Source of the DNA: Teratosphaeria epicoccoides
Taxonomy: Eukaryota > Ascomycota > Dothideomycetes > Mycosphaerellales > Teratosphaeriaceae
Length of the DNA stretch: 64,000 bases
Direction: 5' to 3'
Assembly: GCA_021401465.1 (NCBI GenBank)
Contig: JADDMT010000006.1
Span: 310,001 to 374,000 of the forward strand
The notes below the pieces were generated by a model. That model worked only from the letters and a program-made list of their open reading frames with translations, was not told where the DNA came from and did no database searches. The translations under genes and the position numbers were made by a program. Below are positions 1 through 10,029 of this stretch, one piece after another (the stretch's first letter is position 1; each line of letters starts with the position of its first letter).

Positions 1-1
1 C

Positions 2-700
2 AAGCTCAAGGTCGGCACATCGCTCGAGCAGGACAAACATCGCCTCGCCGTAGCTCGTGACGTGATCGGCTACGACAAGGGCAACATCCTCATGGTGGAC
101 GCCAACCAGGTCTGGTCGGTGCCCGAAGCCATTGCTTACATGAAAGAGCTCGCAGAGTTCAAGCCCTGGTTCATCGAGGAGCCCACCTCCCCGGACGACG
201 TCTTCGGCCACAAAGCGATCCGAGAAGCACTGAAGCCGTACGGCATCCGGGTGGCCACGGGCGAGATGTGCCAGAATCGCGTCATCTTCAAGCAGCTCAT
301 CGTGCAAGGAGCCATCGACGTCTGCCAGATCGACGCCTGCCGCATGGGTGGCGTGAACGAAGTCCTCGCGGTGCTCCTGATGGCGAAGAAGTATGGGGTG
401 CCGATCGTGCCGCACTCTGGTGGCGTGGGATTGCCGGAGTATACGCAGCATCTCAGCACGATCGATTATGTGGTGGTGTCTGGGAAACTGTCGGTGCTGG
501 AGTACGTGGATCACTTGCATGAGCACTTCTTCCATCCCTCGGTGGTAAGGGATGGATATTACACTACGCCAACAGAGGCGGGATACAGTGTGGAAATGAA
601 GCCGGAGAGCATGGACAGGTATGAGTTCCCGGGCAAGGAGGGCGTGAGTTGGTGGCGGACGGACGAGGCGAAGTCGATTCTTGAGGGGGAGAGGATATAA
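2..700 (+). CDS. Enolase-superfamily acid-sugar dehydratase (L-fuconate/L-galactonate dehydratase-like), 3' part
   Basis: Partial gene, cut by the left edge; the frame is open from base 2, so the visible 232 residues are the C-terminal half. The first codons read KLKVG, the KxK catalytic motif of the mandelate-racemase branch of the enolase superfamily. Further on are DANQVW (metal-ligand Asp), WFIEEPTSPDD (metal Glu), ATGEMCQNR (metal Glu) and VPHSGGVGL (catalytic His), in the family order. The pattern EEPTSPDD with a later DHLHEHF matches the L-fuconate dehydratase/ENOSF1-type group, which dehydrates six-carbon aldonic acids to 2-keto-3-deoxy acids in the cytosol. The exact substrate (fuconate, galactonate or rhamnonate) cannot be read from this fragment. 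No intron is seen. The stop is TAA at 698-700. Confidence 0.88.
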   Translation, partial: KLKVGTSLEQDKHRLAVARDVIGYDKGNILMVDANQVWSVPEAIAYMKELAEFKPWFIEEPTSPDDVFGHKAIREALKPYGIRVATGEMCQNRVIFKQLIVQGAIDVCQIDACRMGGVNEVLAVLLMAKKYGVPIVPHSGGVGLPEYTQHLSTIDYVVVSGKLSVLEYVDHLHEHFFHPSVVRDGYYTTPTEAGYSVEMKPESMDRYEFPGKEGVSWWRTDEAKSILEGERI

Positions 701-1840
701 ACACAGACGTCACTTGATAAAGGTCCCATACAGTATCTCAATGCGAGCAGCCTGGCAAACTGTTTCAGGACTGTTTGGCCGTGCTTGTGCTCGACTACAA
801 CATGTAGGTGTCGGGATTGGTTCACATCGGCACTGGTGATGCAGTGGCCGTTATGGGACTCAGTGTAAGCCTGCTGTGACGTCCTCGCAGGACGCTGACT
901 GGTTGTGCACACTTCTTCCAGTATCCCCACCACCGCGATCAAGATTCTGATGCTGTACTGCTGATGCAGAAAAATCATCGCGTATGGAATATCACGCAGC
1001 ATGCTCCTCGCGCTTTGCAATGATACTCTCAAATCGACAGCGCCTCGTATCCCGAAACGGATTTGGTTCAGCTGGCGCACCCTTTGATCGCGTCGGCAAG
1101 GTGGGAATGGCCATCTGTATCATTCTCGACCTCATTCGCCGACCCCACTGTCTGGTGCTCCGACAGGGGCGGCGGATGTCGTGGTGCCAAGTGGCGGGAA
1201 TGTCAATGACGCGGCGCGGTCAGGATCTTGACGCGCAGCAGACATCGAACAGACTCGGCTCGCAGGCGTAATGGGCGATGGGGCGACAACGCGACAAAGC
1301 TCACAGCAAGCAAGCACTGTCTCAGGAGCAATGAGTGCACGCGTCCAGAAGGCCGCCAGAAGATGCAGACGTGATGGATCCACGCTTTGTGCTGCTGGAC
1401 TCACATCGCGAAGCAAGAGTACGGCGGAGGGGTCGTCTGGACACCGAGCGAGCAGTCCTAGCGCTTTACGATACACTGAGCAGTTGAACAAGTAGTCTCG
1501 GATGGCGGACGGCGGGGACGAGAAGCCAGAACACCTTAGCATGGTCATGGGGAGACTACCCGGGCCGACGAAAGGAATGCCATTAGCCCAAGCTCAAAGG
1601 GCGGCTGCGATCGATGCCACCGGATCCGGCGCTCTGGGTATTGCTGGTCTGCTGCACGTCACCATCTGTCTATATACATACATGGAGCGGAATTCCTTAA
1701 CACACGATGCGCCGCTTTACACAGGTCCTGTGTATCCAGAGTCTGCCAATGCTCCGCAACACCACACGCCATACACCACATTCCCCCTGTGCAGCAAGGC
1801 CTCGCGCCGTGGAATGCACGCTCTTCCAAGATCGGCTTCC
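701..1840. other. Intergenic, no supported gene
   Basis: About 1.1 kb between the convergent ends of the dehydratase and Lon. Short frames exist on both strands, but none has a recognisable motif or splice-supported extension. I see no RNA gene. Confidence 0.6.
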
Positions 1841-4800
1841 CTAATTCGAGTCATAAGCCGAATCCTCATCCGCTTCCATCTCCTCCTTCTTCGGCTTCTT
1901 CAACTCCTTTTTCCACAGCTGGTTGACCTCCGCTGCATTCGTGTCCGGGAAAACGAGGTCGAAGACACCCTGGTACCAGTCGACGGGCTTGCCTTCGATA
2001 CCTTCCTTGATGTTCTGCAGAAATACTTCAGTCAGTACAGTGAGCCACAAAGCGGAATGCTCGAGCAAAGCTCACCTCGGGCAATTCGATCCAGTCTCCC
2101 AAATTATCCGACGGGAAAATGACCATCTTCGCGCCCGCTCGTCTTGCAGCCACCGTCTTCTCCCTTAGCCCACCAATCCTGAGGACTTTACCTGTTACGG
2201 TAAGCTCCCCCGTCATGGCGATCGTCGGATCCAGTTGCTTGTCCAGAGCCAGCGACAGCATTGATGTCGCCATTGTGATGCCTGCCGACGGTCCATCCTT
2301 CTGCACCGCGCCCTCTGGACAATGCAGATGTACCCTTGCCTTGTCGAAGAACTTGTTGCCTGGGAATTTCCTGGCCATCAAGCCTTTGGCGAAGCTGTAT
2401 GCGATCTGTGTGGACTCTTTCATGACCGGTTTGAGGTTGCCTGTTCGCTCGAGCCCAGGTCGGCTGTTGTACGAGAGCGCTGTTTCAAGGATGGACTCGA
2501 CGTAGAGGGCAGCGCCACCCATTTGTGTCCACGCCAGGCCCATTGCTACACCAGGCGGTGTCGCGTCGTATAGTCTGTCGGATCGGAAGATTGGAGGACC
2601 GACATAGTCCTTCAGGTCGTCCTTGCCGATGGTGACGTGTACAGTATCCGGGACTTTGAGTGCCACTCTTGGCTGCTCGGTGGTCTCCTTCTCCATCTGC
2701 TCAGCGTCTGGGGTGTCTTTGACCTCGGTGTCGTCCTTCTGAGATTCTGCCGCAGCCTGTTTGCCCTCTGGAGTCAGTGCCTTCTCCTCAGGAAAAGCCT
2801 CCTCGCCAAGGTCTTGGATGATCTTTAAGGCAGACTTCCTGTACACCTTCTCAATCTGCTTCTTGAGATTTCGCACGCCAGACTCACGGCAGTACTTGTT
2901 GATCAGCTCCGCGATGGCTTCCTTGTCCAGCTGCACATCGACTTCCTTCAGTCCAGATGTCTCTTTGGCTTGAGGTGCCAGATATCGTTCAGCGATCGCC
3001 ATCTTCTCATCCGAGACGTAGCCGGACAGCTCGATGACCTCCATCCGATCCAGCAGAGGTCGAGGAATCGTGTCGAGCATGTTGGCCGTGCACACGAAGA
3101 GCACTTTGGACAAGTCGACGGGCACATCCATGTAGTGGTCCAAGAATGAGCTGTTTTGTTCTGGATCCAGCAGCTCCAGCAATGCACTGGAAGGGTCGCC
3201 CTGATGCCCACGGCCGATCTTGTCGACTTCATCGATCAAGACCAAGGGGTTCTCTGTCTGGCACTTCTTCAAAGCTTGGATGATCCGACCTGGCAACGCA
3301 CCCACGTAGGTTCTCCTATGTCCTTTGATTTCAGCAACATCCGTCAGACCACCAACGCTGAATCGATAGTACTGCCTGTTCAGCGCTCTCGCGATCGACT
3401 TGCCGATGGAAGTCTTGCCAACCCCCGGTGGACCGACCATACACAAGATCTTGCCTTCGACAGTACCTCTCAGCTTTCCGACGGCAATGAACTCCAGAAT
3501 GCGGTCCTTGACATCCTTCAGTCCATAGTGGTCTTGGTCGAGAACGTCACGTGCATTCTGGATGCCAAAGTTCTCGGCCGACCGTTGACCCCAAGGGATC
3601 TGAGTGAGCCAATCGAGGTAATTGCGGGTGACATTGAATTCGCTCGCTGCCGGCTCCAGGTGCGCGAGCTTGTTGATCTCCTCGTCAAACACCTTGCGCA
3701 CCGGCTCCGGCATGGCCAGTTTGGCAGCCTTCTCCTTGAACTTTTCCACCAGCTTGTCCTTGCCGTCACTCTCCAGGCCAAGCTCCCGTCGAATCCCTTT
3801 CATCTGCTCCATCAGCCAGTACTCTCGTTGCCGCTTCTGGATCTTCGATTCGACGTCCTTGCTGATCTTGCTGCTGAGCTGTGCATTCATGTGCTCCTTC
3901 TTGATGACTTCAAGCGCTTTGGACAAGCGTTGCTCGATGTTGAGGCTGGCCAGGACGCTCTGCGCCTCCTCCATCTCACCCCCACTGACGGCCGCGGCGA
4001 AGTCTGCGAGCTTGGCCGGCTCGTCGGAGATGTTCGCCGCTGACTGGGACATGGCAAACGCGCTGACATGGTCTCTAAACAGGTGGTTGACATTGCCGAT
4101 CTCCTTGCATGTGTTGATGATCTCGTTGATCAATGCACGGATGGTCGGCGCCTTTTTGTCGAATGGCTCGTCTGGCAGATTCTCGACATTGACCAGAGAC
4201 ACGGGCCATGATCGCAAGAAGTTCACCGGCGACGCGACCTCCACGGGTTGCTCCGGTTGCTCCTGCCCTTCCTGTGGCTTCTCCTCAAAGCTCGCTGTCA
4301 CACCGCCCTTTTGCTCATCTGTCTCCGGCTTCTCACCCTCTTGGGCGTCGGGCGTCGGGTCCGCCGCGGCTTGTGAGGTCGCCTGAGGCGCCGCTGGGGG
4401 GCCTCGGTTGGGTGGGATGAGCTCGCCGAGTTTGATCCGGCGGTGTGGGTACAGGACTGCCTGCAATGCGCGCTCTTCGCCGTGGCCAGCCGGGAACGCG
4501 CCGGTCACCTGACAGAATGTGCCCACCTCGTAGACCTCGCTCGGGTCGTTGATGACGTCCTGGCTCGACTCTTGATCCTTGAGCAAAAAGGCACCCACAT
4601 AGCTCTGTCCCCTCTTCAAGAGCTCCTGCACGGCCGCGATGACATTCGGGTCGCGGATGGTGATGGCCTTGTAGAAGCCTGGGAACAGCGGTCGCTGGGC
4701 GATGGGGATTGCCATGACCTGAGGATAGTGTTCCGGCACCTGCTGCTTCGCCAACGCGCGATCACTCGACTTTCGTTTTCTGTTGCCTCCATCGCCACTG

Positions 4801-5288
4801 CCGCTTCCACCGCTGCTTCCACCGCTGCTTCCACCGCCACTTCCACCGCCACTCCCCGCCCCCGACTCACCGCCACCTCCTGCCGGTGACGCCTTCCCAT
4901 CTGATGCGCTGGGAATCGGGGTGGGCTCGAATGACTTGCCCTTGGCCTCCGCTCCTCCCGCTGCTGCCGCTCCTCCCGCTCCTTCCTCTTCTGCCCGCGT
5001 CTTGTCCACCGCCTCTGTGTCTGAGCCGTCCAGCCGAGCTCTCCGCTTGTCTAGCGCCTCCACGTCTTTGTCGTCTTTCCGTCTCGCTGTCGTCCATGTG
5101 AAGTCTCGCGCCGCCAGCCGGAGGGGGGGGGTGGAGGCCGCATGTCTCGACGGCGCGTGTCGGAGAGCTGAGGGCGACACGCGGGACCGCAACTGACAGG
5201 CTCGGCAGATGGTGCGTGCACGGAACGCCCTTCGCTGCACGCCTTGTTGCAGTGTCTGGCGGGCGAGGCCTCGAACCGAGATCATCAT
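1841..5288 (-). CDS. PIM1: Mitochondrial Lon protease (PIM1 type)
   Basis: ATP-dependent serine protease of the mitochondrial matrix that degrades misfolded and oxidised proteins. Two exons: 2076-5288 and 1841-2014. The 61-bp intron 2015-2075 runs GTGAGC to CTGCAG and restores the conserved C-terminus; reading through gives a false short tail. The protein is about 1128 aa. The N-terminus is Arg-rich with few acids, as in a mitochondrial presequence. It is followed by a charged Gly/Ser linker, the LON substrate-binding domain, an AAA+ module with Walker A GPPGVGKTS near residue 618 and Walker B LVLIDEVDKIG near 681, and the S16 peptidase domain with catalytic Ser in KDGPSAGI near 998 and catalytic Lys in TVTGKVLRIGG near 1031. 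I chose the ATG at 5288 because the 47 upstream codons do not look like a presequence. A second ATG lies at 5285. It is divergent from the RBR ligase gene. Confidence 0.95.
4797..4855 (-). repeat. 12-bp coding minisatellite in the Lon Gly/Ser linker
   Basis: Roughly five imperfect copies of a 12-bp unit (plus-strand form ccaccgctgctt). They encode a Gly/Ser-rich flexible linker between the presequence and the LON N-domain. Copy number is likely to vary between strains; that is inference. Confidence 0.85.
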
Positions 5289-5617
5289 GTGATGCTTCAC
5301 CGTCTCACTGTCGCGATTCAAGTGTCGCGCGCTGACGATGTCCCTCAGGAAGACCTCGCCATCTTCCCCATGACGCCATCCATGTCTCAGCCACACGCTC
5401 GGCCCGGCGTATTCTTCCGTGCCTGCCATGTCGGAATTGTCCGGCCATTCACGTGCGATGACTTGTCATGCGCTTGAGTCATTGTGGTATCAACATGTTA
5501 TGACATCCGCTCGGAACAGCACAACTGCTCAACATCCAACATTGCCCATTCGGTCTCACTACAAACCAGCATCCCCCCAGAACGCGAGGGGCATGTCAGC
5601 GTACACCGCTCACCATC
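5289..5617. promoter_or_regulatory. Divergent promoter region, Lon / RBR ligase
   Basis: A 329-bp spacer between the start codons of two divergent genes. It must hold both promoters. I could not assign any specific element such as a heat-shock repeat. Confidence 0.5.
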
Positions 5618-7456
5618 ATGGATGTGCTTCCGCCCCTCCCCAACGCTGGCCGACTCTGGAAGACCAAGGCCGATTTCTTTCGCCCCTTTCGAGCCGCTGC
5701 CGCCGAGGCAGGCGAGCATATCGCCCCGCTGTACCATCCAGAACTTCACCACCCCGTGGACGAGGAGCATGATATCAAGCATCTCAACAAGTCACTCGCC
5801 GTTTTGGCCGAAATCTTTCCGGATGTGGAGCCAGAAGTCTTCCGTGAAATGCTTGTGAACATCAGCCAGCAGAGCCGGGTGGAGGTCGTCACCGAATCGC
5901 TGCTCAAGCGTGATGCGAGAAGCGGTCGGGGGCGAAATCGTCTCAGGAAGCGACAGCCAGTCGCCAAGCGTGAGAAGGACCAATGCACCACCATGCTGAG
6001 AGTCGAGGACACGTTCAGAAGCGCGGACTACCAAAAGGCTGTCAAGCAAGTCTGCTACCAGGAATTCAAATCGCTCAGCCACTCCTCGATCAAAGCGGTG
6101 CTCGCGGAGCAGAATTACTCCTACACTTTGGCCCGGCCAGTTCTGCAGCAACTGAAGGCCCGGTCGTGGAGATTCTCGTTCCCGACATTATGGACGAGCC
6201 GGTCAGCCCCGCGAGGTGTCGAGCAATGTCCATTTATTCTCTCGGATGTGAATGCTAGACCAGCCGTCAAACGCACAGGTAGCGCACAGCTCGACCACGA
6301 GCTGTATTTGCTGTTTGTTGAACCGACCTTGACCAAGCAACGGCAGGAGCTGCTTGAGTACGACCACAGATATGCCAGTCAGGTCAATGCTGAACAGGCG
6401 GCAGAGGTGGGTGCACTGTTCGATTGCGAATGCTGCTTTGATTCCGTGCCATTCGAGCAGGTTTCGGTATGCGATGACGGGAACCACCAGCTATGCTTCG
6501 ACTGTATCAGACGGACGGTCAACGAAGCCATCTACGGCCAGGGCTGGACACGAACGGCCAATCTTGACAAGATGACAGTACGCTGCTTTGCACCGACCGA
6601 TTGCCAAGGCTGCTTACCGGCAATGCAAGTCCATCGTGCTCTGGTTGATGGAGCAGGCAACGAAGACAGTTGGACCACTTTTCAACAGCGGCTGACCAGC
6701 GAGATCCTCATGAAAAGCAACCTCACCCTCCACCGCTGTCCCTGCTGCGAATACGCCGAAGTCGACGATCACGAACCTGTGTTGAAGTTCCCACTGTCAG
6801 TCATTCACTTCTGCCTCTTTTGGATCGTCCTCATCGTAAGCGAAGTCTTCCCGCAGATTCAACAAACCCTCCTCGCCTCCTGGAATCGTATCAAATCCCA
6901 CCGCTACGGTCTCAAGTTCCACTGCCTCAACCCGCTCTGCCGTAAATCAACCTGCACGCGCTGCCTCGCTCCCTGGCAGGACCCACATACCTGCTTCTCC
7001 TCCGAGAAAACCTCCCTCCGCACAGCTCTCGAAACTTCCGCGACCGCAGCCATCAAGCGCACCTGCCCCAAATGCCACCTCTCTTTCGTCAAAGCCTCGG
7101 GTTGCAACAAACTGGTCTGTAATTGCGGGTACACAATGTGTTACATTTGCCGCCAGGCCATCACCGCGAAGGAGGGATACGGGCATTTTTGTCAGCATTT
7201 CAGGCCCACGGGTGGCAGGTGTGGGGAGTGTGAGAGGTGTGATTTGTATGGGGATGAGGATGAGGAGGAAGCGATTCAGAGGGCGGTCAAGGAGGCGGAG
7301 AGGGAGTGGAGGGAGAGGGAAGGGGCCGTAGATGGGGAGAGAGAGATGAAGAGTGTGGCGAGGCGGAGGATGGTGGAGGCGTTGGTTGAGGAGGGCGGCA
7401 GAGGGAATTGGTGGGAGGCGTGGTTGGATTGGGTCATTGATGCTGTGGTCGTGTGA
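5618..7456 (+). CDS. RING-between-RING E3 ubiquitin ligase, RNF216/TRIAD3-like
   Basis: Single-exon gene, 612 aa. An N-terminal CUE-like segment (residues about 50-100, with LAEIFPDVEPEVFREML) suggests ubiquitin binding. RING1 starts near 269 (CECCFD, then CDDGNHQLCFDC). The IBR zinc-binding domain lies near 437-475 (CLNPLCRK, CTRC, CFSSE). RING2 near 480-530 has CPKCHLSFVKASGCNKLVC followed by CGYTMCYICR; the Cys in NCGYTMC corresponds to the usual RING2 catalytic position. The tail after RING2 (HFCQHF, then CGECERCDLYGDEDEEE) is characteristic of the RNF216 group. A hydrophobic stretch around residues 394-416, between RING1 and IBR, could be a membrane segment or a buried helix. The last 70 residues are highly charged and probably coiled. 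RBR ligases transfer ubiquitin through a thioester. The substrate is unknown. Confidence 0.9.
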   Translation: MDVLPPLPNAGRLWKTKADFFRPFRAAAAEAGEHIAPLYHPELHHPVDEEHDIKHLNKSLAVLAEIFPDVEPEVFREMLVNISQQSRVEVVTESLLKRDARSGRGRNRLRKRQPVAKREKDQCTTMLRVEDTFRSADYQKAVKQVCYQEFKSLSHSSIKAVLAEQNYSYTLARPVLQQLKARSWRFSFPTLWTSRSAPRGVEQCPFILSDVNARPAVKRTGSAQLDHELYLLFVEPTLTKQRQELLEYDHRYASQVNAEQAAEVGALFDCECCFDSVPFEQVSVCDDGNHQLCFDCIRRTVNEAIYGQGWTRTANLDKMTVRCFAPTDCQGCLPAMQVHRALVDGAGNEDSWTTFQQRLTSEILMKSNLTLHRCPCCEYAEVDDHEPVLKFPLSVIHFCLFWIVLIVSEVFPQIQQTLLASWNRIKSHRYGLKFHCLNPLCRKSTCTRCLAPWQDPHTCFSSEKTSLRTALETSATAAIKRTCPKCHLSFVKASGCNKLVCNCGYTMCYICRQAITAKEGYGHFCQHFRPTGGRCGECERCDLYGDEDEEEAIQRAVKEAEREWREREGAVDGEREMKSVARRRMVEALVEEGGRGNWWEAWLDWVIDAVVV

Positions 7457-8297
7457 TGTCCATCCAGTGAACAAGGATTTGCGGTCAGAGCATTTTGTTC
7501 AAGTCTCAGCACAGTCGAAGCAATTCACAACGCAATCTTCATTTCGCCCCGCCTGCCTCCTGTGAACATCATCGCGCGCTTTTGCTTGTGCGCCCCCAGC
7601 CTTTTCCCACTCCAGCCCTGCCGCTCCGATCTGGACCTTGTTGTGCGCTTTGCCGTCTATCGATTTTCGCGTGGTCGCGCAAGCCAGCGAACCCAGCTCG
7701 TTGTTCCGTACAATCAGGACCATGCTCCAGCTCTGGAGGATATGGCACCTTTCGTTCTAATTGCGCCGGTTCAGCAAACTGGCTCCGTCGTCCTGGCATT
7801 GGCACAATCACTACCGTTCGCGGCGGCGTTCTCTCGCTGCTGACCGTAGACTAAATGCGATGGTGTGCGGCGACCCAGCTGCTACCGACGGAACCCTCTT
7901 TTTTTTCTCGTCATGCCTCTTGATGGTCCACCGATGATGCCGGTCTGTCGGCTCCGCGAGCCTCATGGCGAGCCAGGTAGCTGTTGACCGCGGGCGAGCA
8001 TGACTGGGGTCATAGGTTTCCTCGCCGCGGGTCGAAAGTCAGTCATGCAACATGGCCTATGGACTCACACCCGAGCCACGACTCGCTCTGGCCTTTCGCC
8101 ACCCCGATCGACGGCGTCGATTCCCCCGGGCGGAAGAGGCGGCGCGGGAGGCGTGTGGGTGGGCCAGGTGCTGGATTCTGACCCTTTTCGCCACCTGCGC
8201 TTCGACTTGACGGGGCACGACATCAACGGCGTCATCCACGCATCGTCGGGCGTGTGGCAAGAGCATCGCTGCTGAACGTCTGTCGTTTCTACTCGGC
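7457..8297. other. Intergenic, no supported gene
   Basis: About 840 bp between two same-strand genes. Overlapping short frames without motifs; a run of T lies near 7903. Promoter of the following gene is expected here. Confidence 0.5.
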
Positions 8298-9638
8298 ATG
8301 TTTACCAACGAGCCAGCGTTAGGCAGCATCGCTGACGCGGTGCTCTCGTCGTCGAGACGCCATGCATTTGCCACTTTTCCAGTGCTGACAGGACTCGTAT
8401 CAGCCAAGATCGCAGAGATGAAATTCGCGCAGAACGTGCATCTCTGTGTCGAGAGCGACTACTTCCTTGCCGCTGCGCACCTCTACCGGGCTGGTGGCGC
8501 CTGCGAGGACCTGCAGCTTCATGAGGTCTGGCAGGAGATGGATTTTGCGATCGCTCATCTCGACAAACGGGCCGTTGGTATAACCCTGGTAGACCCGACG
8601 GGTCGCCCTGGTGAGCGCGCGGCGCGTGGGTATGCGCTATCGCTAGGCGCATCCTTGACGGCTCCTCAGAAGCCGAGTAATAAGAATGGCGGGATCCAGA
8701 GAATGCGTCTCTCCGTACGAACTACTAAGGGAGCAATAGAGCGGAGGAGAAAAGCAAAAGTCAGTGAGGCGGTCTTGCAACAGGTGCTCGATCATTCTGC
8801 AGCAAGCAAGCGCATTGAGCTACAGAGCCCAGAGATAATAGCTGAAGTGCTTGATGGGCTGCTCAAACGAGCTTCTGAGAGGAACCCCGAAGGTATAGAC
8901 AAAGGACTTCGTACGCAATGGCAGAAGACGAAAGAGCTCACGCCAGTGCCTTTGCTCACAGTCTACAAGACTGAACGAGAGGCATGCGGGGTGGCACTGA
9001 ACTTCGACTGCGATCTCTTCCTTGTCGGATGCGTCCATTATCTGATCGTGGTGAAGGGCGCAGCGGCCTAGTTGTTCGGACACGGAATGCCCAGAGCTTG
9101 CTTTGGCAGACTGTAGTAGGGAGATGGAGCTCCGCGAGGTATCTGACGAGATCTTCTGGAAGGCAGCACTAGACGACGAGCTTAGCGCACACTCTGAGTC
9201 CGTCAAGAGTAAGCCGTTGCCAGGAGTGTCATCGAGGGGAACAGCGATGAACGCCTCAGATCTGCCCTTGCTCGACCAAGTGGGTCTCTAGCTGAGGCCA
9301 TTAAGCCTAGTAGCAGGCCGGAGGTTCAGCAGGATGTGGCGAAGCCGACACCTGCTACTAAGACGAAACTCACCGTCGATGGTTGCCAGGGCAAGCTTGA
9401 GGTGGAGCGAGAAGGCACAACAGCTCAGGACGAAGACGACCGGGAAGACGAGGTTGCAACGGAGGACAGGGCGGAATTGGCCGCAGACAGGAGGGAGCAG
9501 CTGCACAAGATGGGATTGTCCTTTTCGTTGGAAGGGCTCCATTGGGGGAGATGCAGGCCTGTCCGTATCCTACAAATGCTCTACGTAGTGGACAGCAGCC
9601 ACGGTTCGAAGCAAGTGAAACAGTCAGTCAAGCAATGA
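8298..9638 (+). CDS. Unrecognised protein, proposed three-exon model
   Basis: I do not recognise this gene. The model joins three frames: exon 1 8298-8990, exon 2 9064-9208, exon 3 9292-9638. The proposed introns are 8991-9063 (GTGGCA to GCGCAG; weak donor, 73 bp) and 9209-9291 (GTAAGC to TCTCTAG; good donor, 83 bp). Both junctions keep frame, giving about 394 aa. The middle is Lys/Arg/Glu-rich and looks helical; exon 3 begins with a Ser/Pro/Thr-rich part followed by a very acidic stretch (AQDEDDREDEVATEDR). No signal peptide, membrane span or known domain is visible. It may be a lineage-specific gene or a decaying one; the first exon alone could also be the whole real product, ending at 9071. 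Confidence 0.35.
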
Positions 9639-10029
9639 ACCGGTTGGTAGCTAGAGTCAACAGATGATGTTCGGGTTTTGACAACCGCAGCCAGTCAGCA
9701 GCATTATAGCACGAGACACTGTACTCTTCACTTGCCCCTGACCCAAGGCACATCAGACTTTTGCTGCCCGCTGCAAAAAGCCGAACGCTGATCCCCGTGC
9801 TCCTCAATGGCCCCCCAAACGCATACCCGCCATTACCTCCCAAGGTCAGCACAACCCCGCACAGCTCAGGCGACCTTGACATCTTCCAGCAGAGCGCAGC
9901 GCAAGGAAGCACAAGCAACGCACATCCTGTAGGAGAAAAGCTTACAAGATGACAGCTTCAAACATGACCCACGCCGACAAATGTTCCATTCATTCAAGAT
10001 ACCCACATGGACCACCAATCTCCTGCGAC
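9639..10029. other. Intergenic, convergent 3' ends
   Basis: About 390 bp between the unrecognised gene and the 3' end of the Fox2-type gene. Nothing identifiable seen. Confidence 0.5.

Noticed and set aside
3156..4043. 295-codon plus-strand frame
   Set aside because: It is the antisense shadow of Lon coding sequence; no motif of its own.
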